In this document: piece after piece, positions 32,636 to 45,225 of the stretch | Position numbering within the stretch: the stretch's first letter is position 1 | Layout: each line of letters begins with the position of its first letter | DNA from: Tetraselmis striata | Taxonomy: Eukaryota; Chlorophyta; Chlorodendrophyceae; Chlorodendrales; Chlorodendraceae | DNA: 64,000 nt | Reading direction: 5' to 3' | Assembly: GCA_006384855.1 (NCBI GenBank) | Contig: VCJN01001914.1 | Location: 1 to 64,000, forward strand | Made by a program: the position numbers and the translations under genes | Notes under the pieces: generated by a model | What the model was told of the DNA's origin: nothing | Seen by the model: only the letters and a program-made list of their open reading frames with translations | Database searches by the model: none

Positions 32636-33600
32636 TGCACTGGTGTGAATTACAAAAAGGGCAGTTCCCCAGAATTAGAAAATCAACACAGCAAGCCGCC
32701 TAAAAGCGGCCCGCATCCCGCATAAGGCGGGATGGATGAGTGATGCGCACACGGTTCAGAGTCCGGGCCACGCGAGCACGTGTGTGTGTAGGTGATCCTC
32801 GGACGTGCTGTGCAGCCTCAGCAACGGGATGGGAGACGAATCTGCGCCGTCTGATGAGGCAGCGAGCACGCTCTCGAGCGGCCACCAAGCTCAGGACCCC
32901 GAGGAAATCTCTTGCGAGCAAGGCCTCCTGGTGAGCCCGGGTGATGCACCGAGTGCCCCGCGATGAGAGGGCACCCTGGTCCGCAGCCAAGCATGCGATA
33001 CCACGCACTGTGCGGTGCACCCCCTTGCTCACCTCACCCACTGTGCCGAAGACCATGCCCGTGTACTCCGACATATCCAGGATGTCTCGAAGAGGACCCT
33101 TCTGTCCGGGCTCCGTGTTGTGCCACGCCGCGTCCCGCGCAGCCAACCCCCGTTGTATGTCGCCCAACAGGGAGCGCTCAAACCGATCCACAGCCGTGGC
33201 CCGGGGCACTGAAGTGTACTTGACCCCGTACCGCATAGTCTTGAACTCTAGCAGCGTGGACTTCAAGCTCCGGGGATCATAGCTCCCGGTCACGACGTTG
33301 AACGCTGGAAGGGAGAGCTCTGCGTCCGGCACTAGGTCCTTGAGTTCATCCCTGGGTACGGTGTTGCCGAGAGGCACTGCCTGCTGGAACAAGTCATCCA
33401 CCTCCCGCCGTACCGCGATACCTAGGTCGTGAACACAGTGATCGCGGAAGGCATCTGCGATAGCGTCGTGCTGTACACGCCAGTGAGCGTCTCCAGGCGC
33501 CGGGAGGTTCATGAGCGCGTCGCCGTATAGATCAACAATGACGGGGTTGTGCTCCGTCGAGGGCAGAATAATCTGGCACCCAACCACCGGGGCCAAGCAC
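32636..33600 (-). mobile_element. LINE B copy 2, 5' truncated
   Basis: Very similar to 28850-29815 of copy 1, with only scattered substitutions. The open frame covers the C-terminal endonuclease region (RREVDDLF ... PDAELSLPAFNVVTGSYDP ... LLEFKTMRYG ... CITRAH) down to the same stop, hairpin and tail. Homology stops at about 33598, the usual picture of incomplete target-primed reverse transcription. Its frame is whole where copy 1 carries a 4-bp duplication. Confidence 0.85.
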
Positions 33601-34594
33601 CTCGAGATCATATATTTACAAACATGGGCAGTCACGAGGGCGGCATGCCGTTCCACCAACCCCCGAGCCGCGGAGCTCATTCCCATACTAGCTCCATATT
33701 ATACGATCTCACATAGCTGGGAACGGCCCAGCCCCTGTAGCTCACCCCTCCCTGGGGAGCTCACTACAGGCACCCTCTCGGGTGGTGAGGGACTATATCT
33801 TGAGCACAGCGGTGCCCCGCCGCACCGGCTCCCGTCTAGTCTCTGAACCTTCCCCTCCGAGCATATTGCGTGTCATAGCCAGGCACGGCTCTACACTCGG
33901 CCTTAGGTGGAGGGGCTTGGCTGCGTGTGGCCCGATCCTGGGGTGGCACTGGTATTTGGGGAACCAGGCGCTGCACGGAAGTGTATCTCCGTGCCCCTCT
34001 CCCGCGTTGTGCCCATACCCGAGCTGCTCAACCTCTCGGAACCCCCAGTGTTGTGCTGGAGGGTGGGAGCGGGGGCTCAAGGGGCTTCCTCGCAATTTGA
34101 GAGCCTGGCCCTGGAAAAACAGCTCCATCAGGGATTCGAGCTGAGTGGACTTGACGGCAAGGTTTGACCCCGACGCACGGCCGCACCCACTGCCGCACGC
34201 CGGGCAAGCCGCCTGCCGCGATGGGAGGGGTGCACCCTCGGTTGCAAGCTTGCACTGGTAGTAGTAGTAGTAGTTGTTGTGGTAGTCTATATATTTTAAT
34301 TGTTGCTTGGTTACAGGGAGAGCGTCAAGAGAATGCACGGAAAGTACTGGGGAAGGAGAAAGCCTACAATTAAGCAGAACTCACTACTTAGTAGTCTGTG
34401 TCCAGCGCTGATATGCCGGCGGGCGGCGATGCGCGGTCGATGACTTCTTGGTTACAGGGAGAGCGTCTAGAAAATGCACAGAAAGTACTGGTCGGTGGCT
34501 GCCATGGCGGTTCCCGCCTCTGGTGGCCCGTAGCTGGATTTCCTTCTGGATTTCTTCATGGAATTCTTGATGAATGTTGCATCTAGCACATGTA

Positions 34595-34640
<46 letters not shown>

Positions 34641-35107
34641 CATATATATATATATACATATATAAAATAAATATGTATATGTAGTACTTCGCAAGCTGCG
34701 TACACCAGCGCTACAGGTACATCCACGGCAGCAATTGCTGAAAACGCGCTCATCATATATCAGGTACCAGTCAGGATTACCGTACAGGTACCTGTAGTCA
34801 TCAAAGTACCTGTAGTCATCATCAGTAAAGTGCATAATATAATCGTTACAGCGACCGTCACAGACTCACAATTACTGAATACGGGCGGCACTACGCGTCG
34901 CAACGAGCGCTCCGGCCACTCCACCGCAGCATGCCGGTCTTCCGCCCGACAAGTAGCGACTACTCGTACACGCTTTTGTTCTGTAGCAAAGCAGTTACTT
35001 CCCGCCGTCCGCACCGGGGTACCTGACCCGTGCGACCTGTGAATCCAGACAGGCGAACTGCACCACACACTACAATCAGCGGCCTGCGGGCGGGTTGAGG
35101 TTGCGCG
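33601..35107. other. Gene-free stretch with simple repeats
   Basis: No domain is found. It contains a (GTA)n-like tract at about 34257-34275; a two-copy imperfect repeat of about 45 bp (34308-34350 and 34447-34492, both starting TTGGTTACAGGGAGAGCGTC); a (TA)n microsatellite at 34598-34636; and a direct repeat of GTACCTGTAGTCATCA at about 34789 and 34806. The last few hundred bases should hold the phosphatase promoter. Confidence 0.55.
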
Positions 35108-36252
35108 ATGGGCGCGATGTGTAGCTGCTTCCAGGGCGGCGGCGCAGCAGGTGGCGCGGGTGAGGCAGGCGGGGAGTTGCAAAACGCGGCGCTGCTCGCA
35201 CTCGTGGAGCAGCTGTATGGCATGCTGCGAGCCGACCCGGCGCCTGCGCTGCTGCAAGTCGAGAGCGACGACTCGCCGCCGCCCTTGTCCCCGGCCGCGG
35301 GCCCCGGCGGCGCGGATGGTGAGCAGGACCACCAGGCTGCGACAACCTACCCGGGTTTCCCAAAGGTTCGTCGTCCCGATATATCTGACATTAATAATGA
35401 ATCATATAATACGCCAAGATGATACCCGAGATTTATTTCTTGACACCAAGTCGCTACGCGTCCTGACTCGGGAGGAAGGTGGGTGCCAGGTAGTGGGTCG
35501 CGCCCCCCCCCCGCCCCCCTCCCCCCCACCTCCCTCTCCTCCTTCTCACCTAAACGATACAACGTTTGGACACTCCGAGGTGATCATCGCCTCACCCCGT
35601 GTGCCACAACGCAGGAGACGATGATGAAGGACATCACGTCCATCGCGTCGCTCTCCGACCTCAATTCGCTGCTCTCGCTGGCCGCGCGCGAGCTGAACGC
35701 GCAGGCCACCGTGCTGGACCTGTCGGCGCCGCTGCACATCGTGGGCGACATCCACGGGCAGTTCCAGGACCTGCTGCGCATCTTCGACCGCATTGGTTCG
35801 TCGCCCTGCCTCTGCCCGTTCACACCCACCCGTCTCGGCTGTCCCCGGCGTCTGTCCCCCCCCCCCCCCCCCCCCCAACACGGGGGCTTCCCATAAGCGC
35901 TGTCGTCCCGACGCATCATCAGTATAGACGCAGCAGGCGAACTGATACTTCCACTACCGACCTAACAGTACGGTAGATACCCATCAACGTATTTTATAGT
36001 CTTTTATTTTATCGAGAGCTCTGGGGAGAGTAGCTCTCCTTCTCCCCCCTGCTTATATATTCCCCCTCCCTCCCCTTGCATCCTTACTTCCAACCCTGGA
36101 CAGGCTACCCGCCGCAAAAGCGCTACCTCTTCTTGGGCGACTACGTGGACCGGGGCCCGCATGGCCTGGAGGTACGCCTTCAGGCGCCCTCATCAGTGGC
36201 TTGGGAGCCCCCGAGGAGAGGGGAGGCGGCGGTGCCTCGAGTACCATCCACA

Positions 36253-36296
<44 letters not shown>

Positions 36297-39200
36297 GCGC
36301 GCGAGAGAGAGCACAGGCGGGGGTTTCTTGAGCCAGCCATGTCACCCTGTCGATGTCGCACAGCAGCCAGACTCGCATTCAGGGCCGTGATGACCGTCCA
36401 CCCACATGGCAATGGTGCGGTCAAATCACCTAGCGAGTTACGAGTGCGCCGCATGTTCACTGTGCGGAGCCGCCAGGGCATCTTGTCTAGCCTGCTGGGG
36501 GTCCACCCCGGCGTGAAGGCGCGAGAACGCGACGCGCAAAAGCGGAGCTTTCAAAGGAAGCTGTAAGGCAAATGGGGAGGGGGTAGGAGGGGGAAGGGGT
36601 GTTTCTGGGCCATGGCATGGGCGCTGAGGCTGGCCGACGCTGCAGGTGATGGCGCTGCTGCTGTCGTTAAAGATCCTCTACCCGGAGTCGGTCTACCTGC
36701 TGCGGGGCAACCACGAGTGCGAGGGCGTCTCGGTGGTGTACGGCTTCTACGAGGAGTGCAAGACCCGCTACCGAGCGTCGTTGTGGCGGGTAGCCCCCCC
36801 CCCCCCCCCTTCAGCCCTCGGCACCCCACCTTGCCCCGTTCCCCCACTTACCACGGCCGGCCTCTAATTCTGCCTGGAACGCCAACGAAAGTCACAGTCA
36901 GCATGCCCACACGGAGGCTGACCATGGTTCTCCTTGGCATTCCGGGCAGAACTTTATCCACGTGTTCGACGCCATGCCGATTGCGGCAATAGTGGACATC
37001 CCCATGCCAAGCCACTCCTCCACCAGCATCACGCCCGCCCGGGCGGAGAGCATCCACGAGGAGGAGCCCACCTCGGGGTCGCTCCCCGTGGCCGGCCCGC
37101 AGCGCCTGTTCTGCGTGCACGCGGGCATCTCGCCCGCGCTGGACGACCTGGACGCGTTGCGCGCCATCAAGCGGCCATGCAAGGTCCACAGCGACCAGGT
37201 GCGGCTGCATGCTGCGGGCCGCTGCGGCGTAGGGATGCTCAGACGCAAGACAGCAGATTTGCAGTGGAATATCTGGAACTGAAGTCGCCCGACACTGGCT
37301 GACAATGCGTAGACCAAATCCTACAACGTGAAATCTGAAACCCTAAACCAGGAAACCCTCCAAACACCCTCCCGCTGAAACTCTAGTTTGACCAAGTGTA
37401 TAGTGGCCATGGTCCTCCCCCCGCATCATTGCATTCTGTGGGGAGCAGGAATTCCTGAGTGAATGCCGGTCGAAGTCCGGCGGGATATGCTGGGTTCAGG
37501 GTATACGTCGCTAATTACAAGTATAGGTTGAGTACTGATACATCTGTGGTGGGATTCCGCGAGGATTGCGGCCGCTAAGGTATCCTCTTGCGTTCAGAAG
37601 AAAAGTTTCTGAATTCCGTTTGGTTCAGTCTCAATTCGGCCTGATTTGTGTCAAAGTAGAGGCTGAAATATAGGCCAACGCGCCCTGTCAAGTAGAGTTT
37701 TCCCCGCAGCGCGAGAGAATTGCAAAGCAGGCCGTTTCCGGTGCCCCGTCCACCCGGACTAGCTGGCTAGTTGGCTGACTGATGTAGCGGTCCCCCCTCC
37801 CTGCTGCCCGCCGGCCAGATTGTGAGCGACCTGCTGTGGAGCGACCCCGGGCGCAAGCAGAGCGGCTGGGCGTACGGCGACAGAGGAGTGAGCCCCCTGC
37901 CGTTCGCTTGGTTCTCATTTCACCATGTCGCCCTGCGGCGACAAGTGCGCCCGGCCTTCCCATGCCCCACCCCACCCCCGTTCTCACCACCACCACCCCT
38001 CCGCAAGACCCTGCATGCCCTCTCTCCGCGCTCTGCCCCCCTCCCCTCTGCTCGGCGCCCTGATTGTACACGTACCAAGGTATTGCTCGGTGCATTAGCA
38101 ATGCGCGACTCACAACGGAACGCAGGATCCCTCCTAGGGGAAATGCCGGAAAAACATCGGATCCGGTCAAGCGGAAGCATAGCAGCATACCTGAAACATG
38201 TCTTCAATGAGCGCTCTTCTTTTCGCCGCTGATGGAACCACCGTGTTTGTGATCATTGTAGAGCAGCCGCGCCGTGGGCTGTGGCACTCAACCCCCCCCC
38301 CCCCCCCCCCCAACTGGTCCTTGCCGCAGGTGAGCTGCACCTACGGGATCGACGTCGCAAAGCAGTTCCTGGAGACCAACCAGTCAGCCCACCCCCCTCT
38401 CACCCCCCCGGCCCCACCGCCTGCCCCCCTTGCCGCCCCCCCCCCCCCCCCCCCCGTTGGCCCCGTTTGTGTCACCTTGTGACTCACCGTGTGGACTGGC
38501 ATCGAGAGCGGTGTGCATGCAATTGTGTGTGTGCGTGTGTGTGTGTGTGTGTGTGTATGAAGGAAAGGCGGAGGGAGGGAGGGGGGGGGGGGGGGGGGGG
38601 AGACATCAGCATTTCAGCCTCACGTCAGCGCCACTCCGGCACTGCCCTCCCCCCTCCGTCCCCCCCCCCCCCCCCCCCCCCGCTGTCCGGGCACTGAACC
38701 ACCCACCCCGTGTTCGTCGCTCCCAGGCTGGGCATGCTCATCCGCGCGCACGAGGTGGTGGACAACGGGTACCAGGTGTTGGGGGACGGCGACGGGGTGG
38801 TGAGCGCTGCCCTCTCGCCCCCGCTTTCTGTGGTGGCACGATGATGTTGCGATGATGGTGAGAGGGAGGGAAGGAAGGAGGGGGGGGGGGGGGGGGGGTT
38901 GAGAGATCCTCTTGGGGTGAGGGTGGGGGGTTTGGGCGGCCAGGAGTAAGAGGCGTGTACATGAAACCCTAAAACCCTACGTGTACATGCCCGCCCCCTG
39001 AATTCCTAAGCCACAACCCCAGAAAACCTTGGCCCTGAAACCCCAACCCTAACCCAACCAAAGTATCCAATCCGTTTGAGGGTCGTGTATGTGGTACGCT
39101 TAATTGCAAGGAGGTGGCTTTTGATAGCCGCGCTCTATCAAAAGCGCAGAGGATCCGTGGATGACACACGAAAGTATATCGTATAGCGAGAGTGTGCTAT

Positions 39201-40936
39201 AGTGCGAGAGTGCATGGTATATATATACATATCGGGAGAATGCCTCCTCACATTCCATCCCCCTGAAAGGTAGGCGGTGTTATAGTAGCAGTAGTAGTAG
39301 GTGGCACTGCAAGTTGGCCTCGGTATGATATGACACTGTTGGTCTTATCATACCGTCTGGAATGCGTGACATCCGCAAACCGACCCACTCCGGGAAGCGA
39401 TCCGTGGACTCCGCGCTTTACTGCAAGGAGGCAGCTTTTGATAGCCGCGCTCTATTGAAAGCGCGGAGGATCCGTGGATGACACACCGCAAGGGTGTATC
39501 GTATATACATCGCGAGAACACCTCCTCACAGTCATGTACCCGTAAGACCGCGTCCTCATGGGTCTCCGCATATCATTGACAGGCTTTGGATTCAATTGGT
39601 CCCACACCACGCAGCCGGCTCTGGGCATTCCGAAGATACCTAGACAGTAGTTTCCATGGCGCATGGCGGGCAATGCCCCCCCCCCCCCCCCCCCGTTTCC
39701 TCCAATACCCTTGCCCCCGCTCACGCCGCCCCCTCGCGGCGCAGATCGTCACGGTCTTCAGCGTTCCAGGCTACGCGGGCGTGTGCACCAACGACGCCGC
39801 CGTGCTGGAGGTCACGGCCTGCGGCGAGAAGCGCTGGCACGTCCTCCCCTTTGCAGATAAGCCAAAGGTGTGCCCGCCTGCCCCCTGCATCGCCAATTAT
39901 CGCTAGCATTGCCTCCTGATGTTGATGCGGACTTTTGTTGACATCGGCCTCATGCCACCGCCCCGTCTACAGTGGTGTCACCATGTGTACTGGCTGTGAT
40001 CATATTTGTGTGCGCGATTGTCAAACACTCACCATAACTTTAACTGGGTTCGCGGGTCGGAAAAACAGTGTTTTTTTGGCATTGAGTCGGAAGATCGAGG
40101 TGATACTCGTGTATCTGATGTATTTCTAGATAAATACCGTTTTTCGCTCTTCGTGTGGTTCCAAAATCGCGGATCATATACAGCGAACCCCAAGCGTGAT
40201 TATAGTACTGTACTTATGATGTATTCTACTTATACAGTACAAGTATTCCACCAGCGCTTGTACTTGTACATTACGAGTATCACACGTGCAGAGTAAAAGA
40301 AGAATACTTTAGAGTACACGCAAAGTAACATTAGAATACACAATGTGTATCTTACTTGCCACTGCCATTTGCGGGAGCCGGCTCATTGTGTAATTGAGAT
40401 GAGTGTCCTTGGTACACACAGGCACCGTAACCACACTCTGGATTTGCGGTGTGTTGTCGCTTTCACCCCCCAACCCTCCCCTACGCAATCCGCGTGACGA
40501 GAGAAAAAGTGTATTTGGGAGCAAGTGCTGAATGTCAGAGTAGACCATGGACTTAACACGGATCTTCCAACTCATTGCTGCGCAACTATTTAGTTTTGGG
40601 GAGACCTGTGAAGCCAATTAAATGGTACAGTATATGGAGAGTGGGTTGGTGCGTGTATTGGCGGGGGGGGGGGGGGGGGGGGTCCGCTGCTGGAGCTATT
40701 CCTACAGAAAACAGGATTGTAGAACTTTGCTGTAACATTGACCTGGGTTCACGGGCCCAAACAACAGTGAAAATATTTGCAGCATTTCTGCAGAGTTGGA
40801 ACATCCTTGTCGTATTTCTGGAGTATTCTGATGTATATTGAAGAAAAAGATCGCGGTTCCCTCTTCACGAGCGGGTGAAAAGCGAGAATGTGCCGCCAAC
40901 CCAAAGAGTGATTACCATGTGTGTGTGTGTGCGCGC

Positions 40937-40993
<57 letters not shown>

Positions 40994-41215
40994 TGCAGTA
41001 GTTGAAACATGTGGTCTCGGAGCGTCGCAGAGGCCAGCGGGGGGGGGGGGGGGGGGGGGGGGGGGATCCTCTACATATATATAAACATGTGTTTTGTTTG
41101 TTTGTGTGATGCCCTCCAACCACCTACAGCTCCACGTAGGATCCCCCCCCCCCCCCCTCTCTCTCTCTTTTACATGTGGATTTGCTCATGAATCCATTAT
41201 TTATCAACAAACATA

Positions 41216-41266
<51 letters not shown>

Positions 41267-41410
41267 TGATAGAGTGCAAGTTGAAACATGTGGTTTCGGA
41301 GCATTTCAGAGGCCGGCGGGGCGATCTAGATATACATAAACATGTGTGTTTGTTTGTTTGATGCCCTCCAACCACCTACAGCTCCACATAGGATCCCCCC
41401 CCCCCCCCCC

Positions 41411-41470
<60 letters not shown>

Positions 41471-41732
41471 TACATGTGGATTTGCTCATGAATCCATTAT
41501 TTATCAGCAAACATATAGTGTGTGTGTGAGTGATAGAGTGCAATAGTTGAAACATGTGGTTTCGGAGCATTTCAGATGCCGGTGGGGCGATCCTCTAGAT
41601 ATACATAAACATGTGTTTGTTCGTGTGATGCCCTCCAACCACCTACAGGTCCGCGTAGGGTTCCTTCCCCCCACCCCTCTCTCTCTCGTTTACATGTGAA
41701 TGTGCTCATGAATCCACTATGTATCAACACAC

Positions 41733-41778
<46 letters not shown>

Positions 41779-41996
41779 TGATAAAGTGCAGTAGTTGAAA
41801 CATGTGGTTTCGGAGCATCTCAGAGGCCGGGGGGGGGAGGGGGGTGCCGGCCCTCTACACATGCATGAACATGTGTGTTTGTTTGTGTGATGCCCTCCAA
41901 CCACCTACAGCTTAACGTAGGATTCCCCTTCTCTCTCTCTCTCTCGCGCGCGTGTACGTATGAATGTGCTCATTCATCCACTATGCACTAACACAC

Positions 41997-42034
<38 letters not shown>

Positions 42035-42236
42035 TGATAGAGTGCAATAGTTGAAACATGTGGTTTCGGAGCATTTCAGATGCCGGTGGGGCGATCCTCT
42101 AGATATACATAAACATGTGTTTGTTCGTGTGATGCCCTCCAACCACCTACAGGTCCGCGTAGGGTTCCTTCCCCCCACCCCTCTCTCTCTCGTTTACATG
42201 TGAATGTGCTCATGAATCCACTATGCACTAACACAC

Positions 42237-42280
<44 letters not shown>

Positions 42281-42496
42281 TGATAAAGTGCAGTAGTTGA
42301 AACATGTGGTTTCGGAGCATCTCAGAGGCCAGGGGGGGGAGGGGGGTGCCGGCCCTCTACACATGCATGAACATGTGTGTTTGTTTGTGTGATGCCCTCC
42401 AACCACCTACAGGTCCGCGTAGGGTTCCTTCCCCCCACCCCTCTCTCTCTCGTTTACATGTGAATGTGCTCATGAATCCACTATGTATCAACACAC

Positions 42497-42532
<36 letters not shown>

Positions 42533-42750
42533 TGATAAAGTGCAGTAGTTGAAACATGTGGGTTCGGAGCATCTCAGAGGCCAGGGGGGGGAGGGGGGTG
42601 CCGGCCCTCTACACATGCATGAACATGTGTGTTTGTTTGTGTGATGCCCTCCAACCACCTACAGCTTAACGTAGGATTCCCCTTCTCTCTCTCTCTCTCG
42701 CGCGCGTGTACGTATGAATGTGCTCATTCATCCACTATGCACTAACACAC

Positions 42751-42788
<38 letters not shown>

Positions 42789-42929
42789 TGATAGAGTGCA
42801 AGTTGAAACATGTGGTTTCGGAGCATTTCAGAGGCCGGCGGGGCGATCCTCTAGATATACATAAACATGTGTTTGTTCGTGTGATGCCCTCCAACCACCT
42901 ACAGGTCCGTGTAGGGTTCCGTCCCCCCA

Positions 42930-42968
<39 letters not shown>

Positions 42969-43795
42969 ACATGTGGATGTGCTCATGAATCCATTATTTA
43001 TCAACAAACATATGCTGTGTGACTGTATGTATATAAAGGCATAGACCTCCAGATTCCAGTGGCTCTTGACGGTTTCGTTGTTCCATCTGAGCGGCGCGGC
43101 TTATTTTCCCTTGCTGATGGCAGGCGCGGCCGGCAACGGGACTGGAGATGCCGGGGAAGCGCGACAGCATGGTGCTGCACAACACCAACAAGGAGCTGAC
43201 GGAGCTGCTGGAGCAGGACCGCAGCCTACCGCGCAGCGCCACGCTGCGCTCGGGGCGCCTCATGGCGCGCGTGGACAGCTTGATCGAGAAGGCACAGGAC
43301 GTGGCCGAGAGCATCGTCGGCGCCGCGACGCACAGCGTCTCGCGCCTGGGCTCCATCTCGCGCGGCGCCTCGGGCCTCTCAACCTTCTCCAGCAGCCTCT
43401 CGCGCTCGAGCGCGCCGCCGGTGCACGACCCGGACCGCGCGCTAGGCCACGCGGTGATGACGTCTTCTCCCGACATCATGCGGCACCTTAGCAGCAGCTC
43501 CACCACGGGCGCGGGAATGGCAGGACTGGAGGCGCTGCGGATGGAGGAGGAGAAGCTAATGGCCGATGCAGGGGAGGGGCCCGCTGCGGCGCCCGGCGGA
43601 CCGGGCGGCAGCGGCGCGGCCACGGCGGCGGATGCGGTGGATGCAGCAGACGTGACGCCGGAGCTGCGCGGGGCGGCCGCACGCGAGGGGGAGGACGCGG
43701 CGGCGGCGGCGCTGGTGCGGGTGCTGTCGCACACTGTGGAGCTGACGCCCTCCAGCACGCCCTCCAGCAGCATGAAGCAGCCGCTGCAGCAATAG
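35108..43795 (+). CDS. PPP-family serine/threonine protein phosphatase (PP1-like) with long C-terminal extension
   Basis: Ten exons: 35108-35365, 35615-35795, 36104-36171, 36646-36789, 36950-37198, 37819-37887, 38330-38382, 38727-38799, 39745-39867, 43124-43795. All phases fit and the product has 629 residues. It dephosphorylates Ser/Thr using a two-metal site. The full PPP signature set is present: GDIHGQ, GDYVDRG, LLRGNHE, the VHAGIS histidine, DLLWSDP, DRGVS and IRAHEVVDNGY. The final SAPNYCG of PP1 is replaced by SVPGYAG, so the toxin-reactive cysteine is absent while the Tyr is kept. About 30 extra residues lie before the VHAGIS strand (SHSSTSITPARAESIHEEE). The N-terminus MGAMCSC is a good myristoylation/palmitoylation candidate, suggesting membrane attachment. 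The last exon adds 224 residues rich in Ser, Ala and Gly, starting with a probable helix (NTNKELTELLEQD). The exact subfamily is not resolved. Confidence 0.9.
36255..36294. repeat. (CA)n microsatellite in phosphatase intron 3
   Basis: About twenty CA dinucleotides between exons 3 and 4 of the phosphatase gene. Confidence 0.9.
39095..39535. repeat. Two-copy hairpin-bearing repeat in phosphatase intron 8
   Basis: Two related blocks start near 39095 and 39412, about 317 bp apart. Each has GCAAGGAGG, a hairpin built from GCTTTTGATAG, a 7-base loop and the pairing arm (39117-39145 and 39434-39462), then GGATCCGTGGATGACACAC and a CCTCCTCAC tail. The two differences in the second copy's arm keep pairing as G-T wobbles. 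Confidence 0.75.
40919..43018. repeat. Satellite-like array of eight ~250-bp units in phosphatase intron 9
   Basis: Eight head-to-tail units can be counted by the shared GAAACATGTGG at about 41004, 41283, 41549, 41797, 42053, 42299, 42551 and 42805, so the spacing is 246-279 bp. Each unit has a (TG)n tract, GAGTGATAGAGTGCA, the shared word, a G-rich patch, ATGCCCTCCAACCACCTACAG, a (CT)n tract and a CTCATGAATCCA stretch. The dinucleotide tracts vary in length between units. The array makes up most of the 3256-bp intron. Confidence 0.9.
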
Positions 43796-45109
43796 ACCCC
43801 CCCCCCCCCCCCCCCCCTCCGGCCCACCTCGCTAAATATCTAAGCCCTAAACCCTAAGCAACCCCCCTCCTCCCCCCCTCCAAAAGGCCCAATGACCCTA
43901 CCCTGGCGTCCCTCGTCTGTGTTTGACCTCCTGGTCTCCGTCTTGCCGGTTGACACGTTTCAGCGGGCTGCGCCAGCTTCAGCTGCTCCACAGCGCCTTG
44001 CGCATCTTTACATTGCTACCACCCACGTAGAGGTGGCGCTGCGCCAATGTGCAAGGCGTGCACCCGCCGCCCGCCCCACCTGAGACTTGCATGTTGTCCC
44101 AGTGCCGCGGCGGCACTGGTTTCTGTAAATACGTCCATTTAGATGTGATACGGACCTCTCCTGGCAAACCCTCGGCCCGTCTGCCTGAGTGGGAGCGCTG
44201 CTTTCCGCCCGCAGTCTGCCGTGCGAACAAAAAACAGAGCCACCCATGCACGCCGTCAGTGCCAGCGCCAGAAGATGTGGGCTGAGAGCTTCTTCTCCAT
44301 GCCGCCGTCATGGACGCGGGCAGAATGGGCTCAAAACAGCACGCCCCTTCATGCGGCTGCCATGCTCAATGGAGTACGTGGATGGGTTGAAAACTGAAAG
44401 CCCTTCATGCCGCGGCCTTTATCGCCGGAAGGACCATCAGAGATGGGGTGCAATAAGATCCCGGTGTCAACATGCAGTTGGGGAGAGAAAACATCGGCTC
44501 TGAATAAGTCATGAATTCTGGAAATCAGCGGGGTGGACGGAAGAAAACAAAAATGAAGCGGCTTGGGAGACGCCGAGGAGCGCCCCACTCGCCGATATGG
44601 CGGAGTGCCTCTGAGGGGGAACTATTACGCCCCACGAAATATTGCCTCGCTGGAACCGGCCGCTTTGTCATTTTATTTGCTATTTTAGGGGGGAATGAAA
44701 AGAGTCAGAAGAGCCGTGTGGATCTGAATCCATGGCTTCTTGTACCCACATTGGCTTCCTTAACGTGGCCCTGTTGTGAGTAGATGATGCCCCTCCCCCC
44801 CCCCCCCCCCCCGCCCCCCGCTTCTCAAGCCATCCACACAGCGAGAGTCCTATATGCATTTGTATTGCGCGAGCCCAAGCACAGTGAGCGGCCATGTGCA
44901 GCTCCGTTTAGCTAGGCACATTGCGTCGATGCGCATGTCATTTGCGTTGTTTATACCGTACGGGGAGGAGCGAGGCCGTAGGGGGACGGCCGCCGCCGTA
45001 TGCACTGCACCATTGCGCCGTGCCATCTATCGTTAGAAAGACATGTGTGTGCGTCTATTGCTTGGCTGTTTTGCGACTTTTGGCACCTACGCGCCGGGTG
45101 CCATGATGT
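43796..45109. other. 3' flank of the phosphatase gene and intergenic sequence
   Basis: It starts with a C run directly after the stop codon (43797-43817) and a CCCTAAACCCTAAG telomere-like word near 43845. Another C run lies at about 44794-44813. Only short frames without domains occur here. Confidence 0.5.
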
Positions 45110-45225
45110 TTTGCGAGGTGACCCTGTCGATGGAGTCAGAGATGATCAGGATGTCATCAACATAGACCAGGACAATGCAGATACCATGTACCGGATGGTT
45201 CATGGTGGCGAGGTTGTCTGCCGCC
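45110..45225 (-). mobile_element. Short copia-type reverse transcriptase relic
   Basis: A fragment of about 115 bp resembles the YVDDI region of the pol segment at 3950-4070, though clearly diverged from it. It directly abuts the stop codon of the transporter gene. It is a broken fossil from an older or different copia lineage. Confidence 0.7.

Noticed and set aside
38965-39060. Telomere or chromosome end from CCCTAA-like words
   Set aside because: The words are few and degenerate and lie inside an intron of an intact gene.
40919-43018. Possible CRISPR-like array
   Set aside because: The units are long, vary around dinucleotide tracts, and have no constant short repeat with unique spacers; the host is eukaryotic and the array lies in an intron.
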